From Niabella ginsenosidivorans (lineage in GTDB: Bacteria > Bacteroidota > Bacteroidia > Chitinophagales > Chitinophagaceae): a stretch of 64,000 bases of DNA. The notes under the pieces were generated by a model. It did no database searches and was not told where the DNA came from. It worked only from the letters and a program-made list of their open reading frames with translations. The stretch is taken from positions 2,294,001-2,358,000 of the forward strand of contig NZ_CP015772.1 of the NCBI RefSeq assembly GCF_001654455.1, read 5' to 3'. A program made the translations under genes and the position numbers. This document shows, piece after piece, positions 63,237-64,000 of the stretch (the stretch's first letter is position 1; each line of letters opens with the position of its first letter).

Positions 63237-64000
63237 CTATAATTGCAATGGCAACAGGATCTGATCAATTTTATGCAACGTTCCGTTTACATAAAACTGG
63301 TCACTTGAGCCATTCGGTTCAGGGAGCGGGTTGATGATTACATTCGCTGGCGCAGGATTCACGGCTCCTTTAACGGTAAGGGTGCTTACAGACGGACCAG
63401 TAAAACTTGCCCTGATTTTCAATTTCGGGGCTTCAGCGCCTAAAGCCAGGCTTAAGAGTGTGGGTATATCTGTTTCTGCGGATGGGAAATTGTTGGTAAA
63501 ATAAGTGGCGCCAACTATATGATACGCCAGCAATCCTCTTATAGTTTGGGCCGTTAAAATGTTGATCACTGTCGGGTTGGTAAATACAGCAGGAGTAGAA
63601 GCAATCGCCGTTGCCTGCTCAATTGCCGCTGCCGCAGGAACGCCAGCCAGTGCCAACTTCTGGTAGATCAATCCTGTAAGCGTTGTTTTAAATACGGCGT
63701 CAGTAGGCGCCAATAAGGTAATATTGGGCCCAAACGATGAAAATAACGCAACCATTGATTTTTCAGGGTCTTTTGCGTCCTGCGCGTTCAGGCCGCTGTC
63801 GGCCCTTTCCACTGCAGCCTTTAAATAAGTGAGATCCGGTGCTTCGCTGATACGCTGCCACAATACTCGTTGTGGCGGCATTACTACTGCGCCCGTTGGA
63901 TAATAAACGCCGTTGCCGGCTTCCTTTTTTGCTCCTGTTACCGGCACATTATTCACATAGCTGAATGTACCTGTTTTTGACAGGAAAACGGACAGCCGGG
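63237..64000 (-). CDS. Fasciclin-domain protein, C-terminal part (cut by window edge)
   Basis: The frame is open from the stop at 63237 to the window end, giving 254 residues; the N-terminus is outside. ITLLAPTDAVFKTTL and the block LAYHIVGATYFTNNFPSAET, then VNGTLHKIDQILLP at the end, are the H1, YH and H2 features of a fasciclin (FAS1) domain of about 190 residues with an Ala-rich insertion. FAS1 proteins are usually extracellular adhesion proteins; in Bacteroidota they are often lipoproteins. No in-frame ATG lies between 63954 and 64000. Confidence 0.85.
   Translation of the reverse strand, partial: RLSVFLSKTGTFSYVNNVPVTGAKKEAGNGVYYPTGAVVMPPQRVLWQRISEAPDLTYLKAAVERADSGLNAQDAKDPEKSMVALFSSFGPNITLLAPTDAVFKTTLTGLIYQKLALAGVPAAAAIEQATAIASTPAVFTNPTVINILTAQTIRGLLAYHIVGATYFTNNFPSAETDIPTLLSLALGAEAPKLKIRASFTGPSVSTLTVKGAVNPAPANVIINPLPEPNGSSDQFYVNGTLHKIDQILLPLQL

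Noticed and set aside
1-64000. CRISPR arrays, rRNA, tRNA genes, prophage or complete insertion sequences
   Set aside because: Reading the gaps on both strands gave no spaced repeats, no cloverleaf-like or rRNA-like segments and no intact transposase.

Overview
The window looks like Bacteroidota DNA, most likely a member of the Chitinophagaceae (genus not resolved). The reasons are two tandem SusC/SusD pairs, many signal-peptide and lipobox enzymes, exact or near TAnnTTTG promoter elements, a DUF4270 lipoprotein next to a one-domain starch-synthase-like protein and panC, and MetZ-type methionine synthesis. No rRNA, tRNA or CRISPR array was seen.

From 1 to about 41 kb, everything is on the minus strand and forms a large polysaccharide utilisation locus (PUL). 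In transcription order it has susC2/susD2 (40711-36002), susC1/susD1 (35070-30353), then a long run of exported glycosidases: a six-hairpin enzyme, a DUF5703 enzyme, an M64 peptidase, GH29, GH106, an isochorismatase-GH29 fusion, GH2, GH43, GH78, an MGH1/GH63-like lipoprotein, GH65, GH2, another MGH1/GH63-like enzyme, GH106 and the start of a third GH106 cut by the window edge. Three GH106, one GH78 and two GH29 modules point to a glycan rich in L-rhamnose and L-fucose, such as a pectic side chain or exopolysaccharide. The exact substrate is not readable from sequence. The gaps hold decayed or frameshifted pieces: an M64 peptidase with its active-site core deleted, the tail of a DUF5703 enzyme, and three small ORFs each broken by a one-base change in an A/T run.

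From 41.2 to 46.7 kb lies a six-gene minus-strand operon: SDR dehydrogenase, zinc dehydrogenase, 2-hydroxyacid dehydrogenase, DMT/ureide-permease-type transporter, AraC regulator and a cyclase/metal hydrolase. It probably takes up and oxidises a sugar or sugar acid released by the PUL. The strongest new observation links the two blocks. The promoters of susC1, susC2 and this operon share a 42-43 bp element that contains a 16-mer identical in two copies and 12/16 conserved in the third. In all three the element ends in a GTTT box placed 17-18 bp before a TAnnTTTG-like -7 box. The AraC protein encoded in the operon is the natural candidate to bind it.

From 46.8 to 49.4 kb is a degraded stretch: a gene tail, a TIKI/TraB-like secreted protein, a truncated tyrosine-integrase N-terminus, short repeats and another gene tail. 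From 49.4 to 64 kb are ordinary core genes: DoxX, a TPR protein, gyrA, metK, DUF4270, a GT5-like protein, panC, an OsmC-like protein, metZ, holA, a coiled-coil membrane protein and a fasciclin protein cut by the window edge. Clear hairpin terminators separate many of these units.
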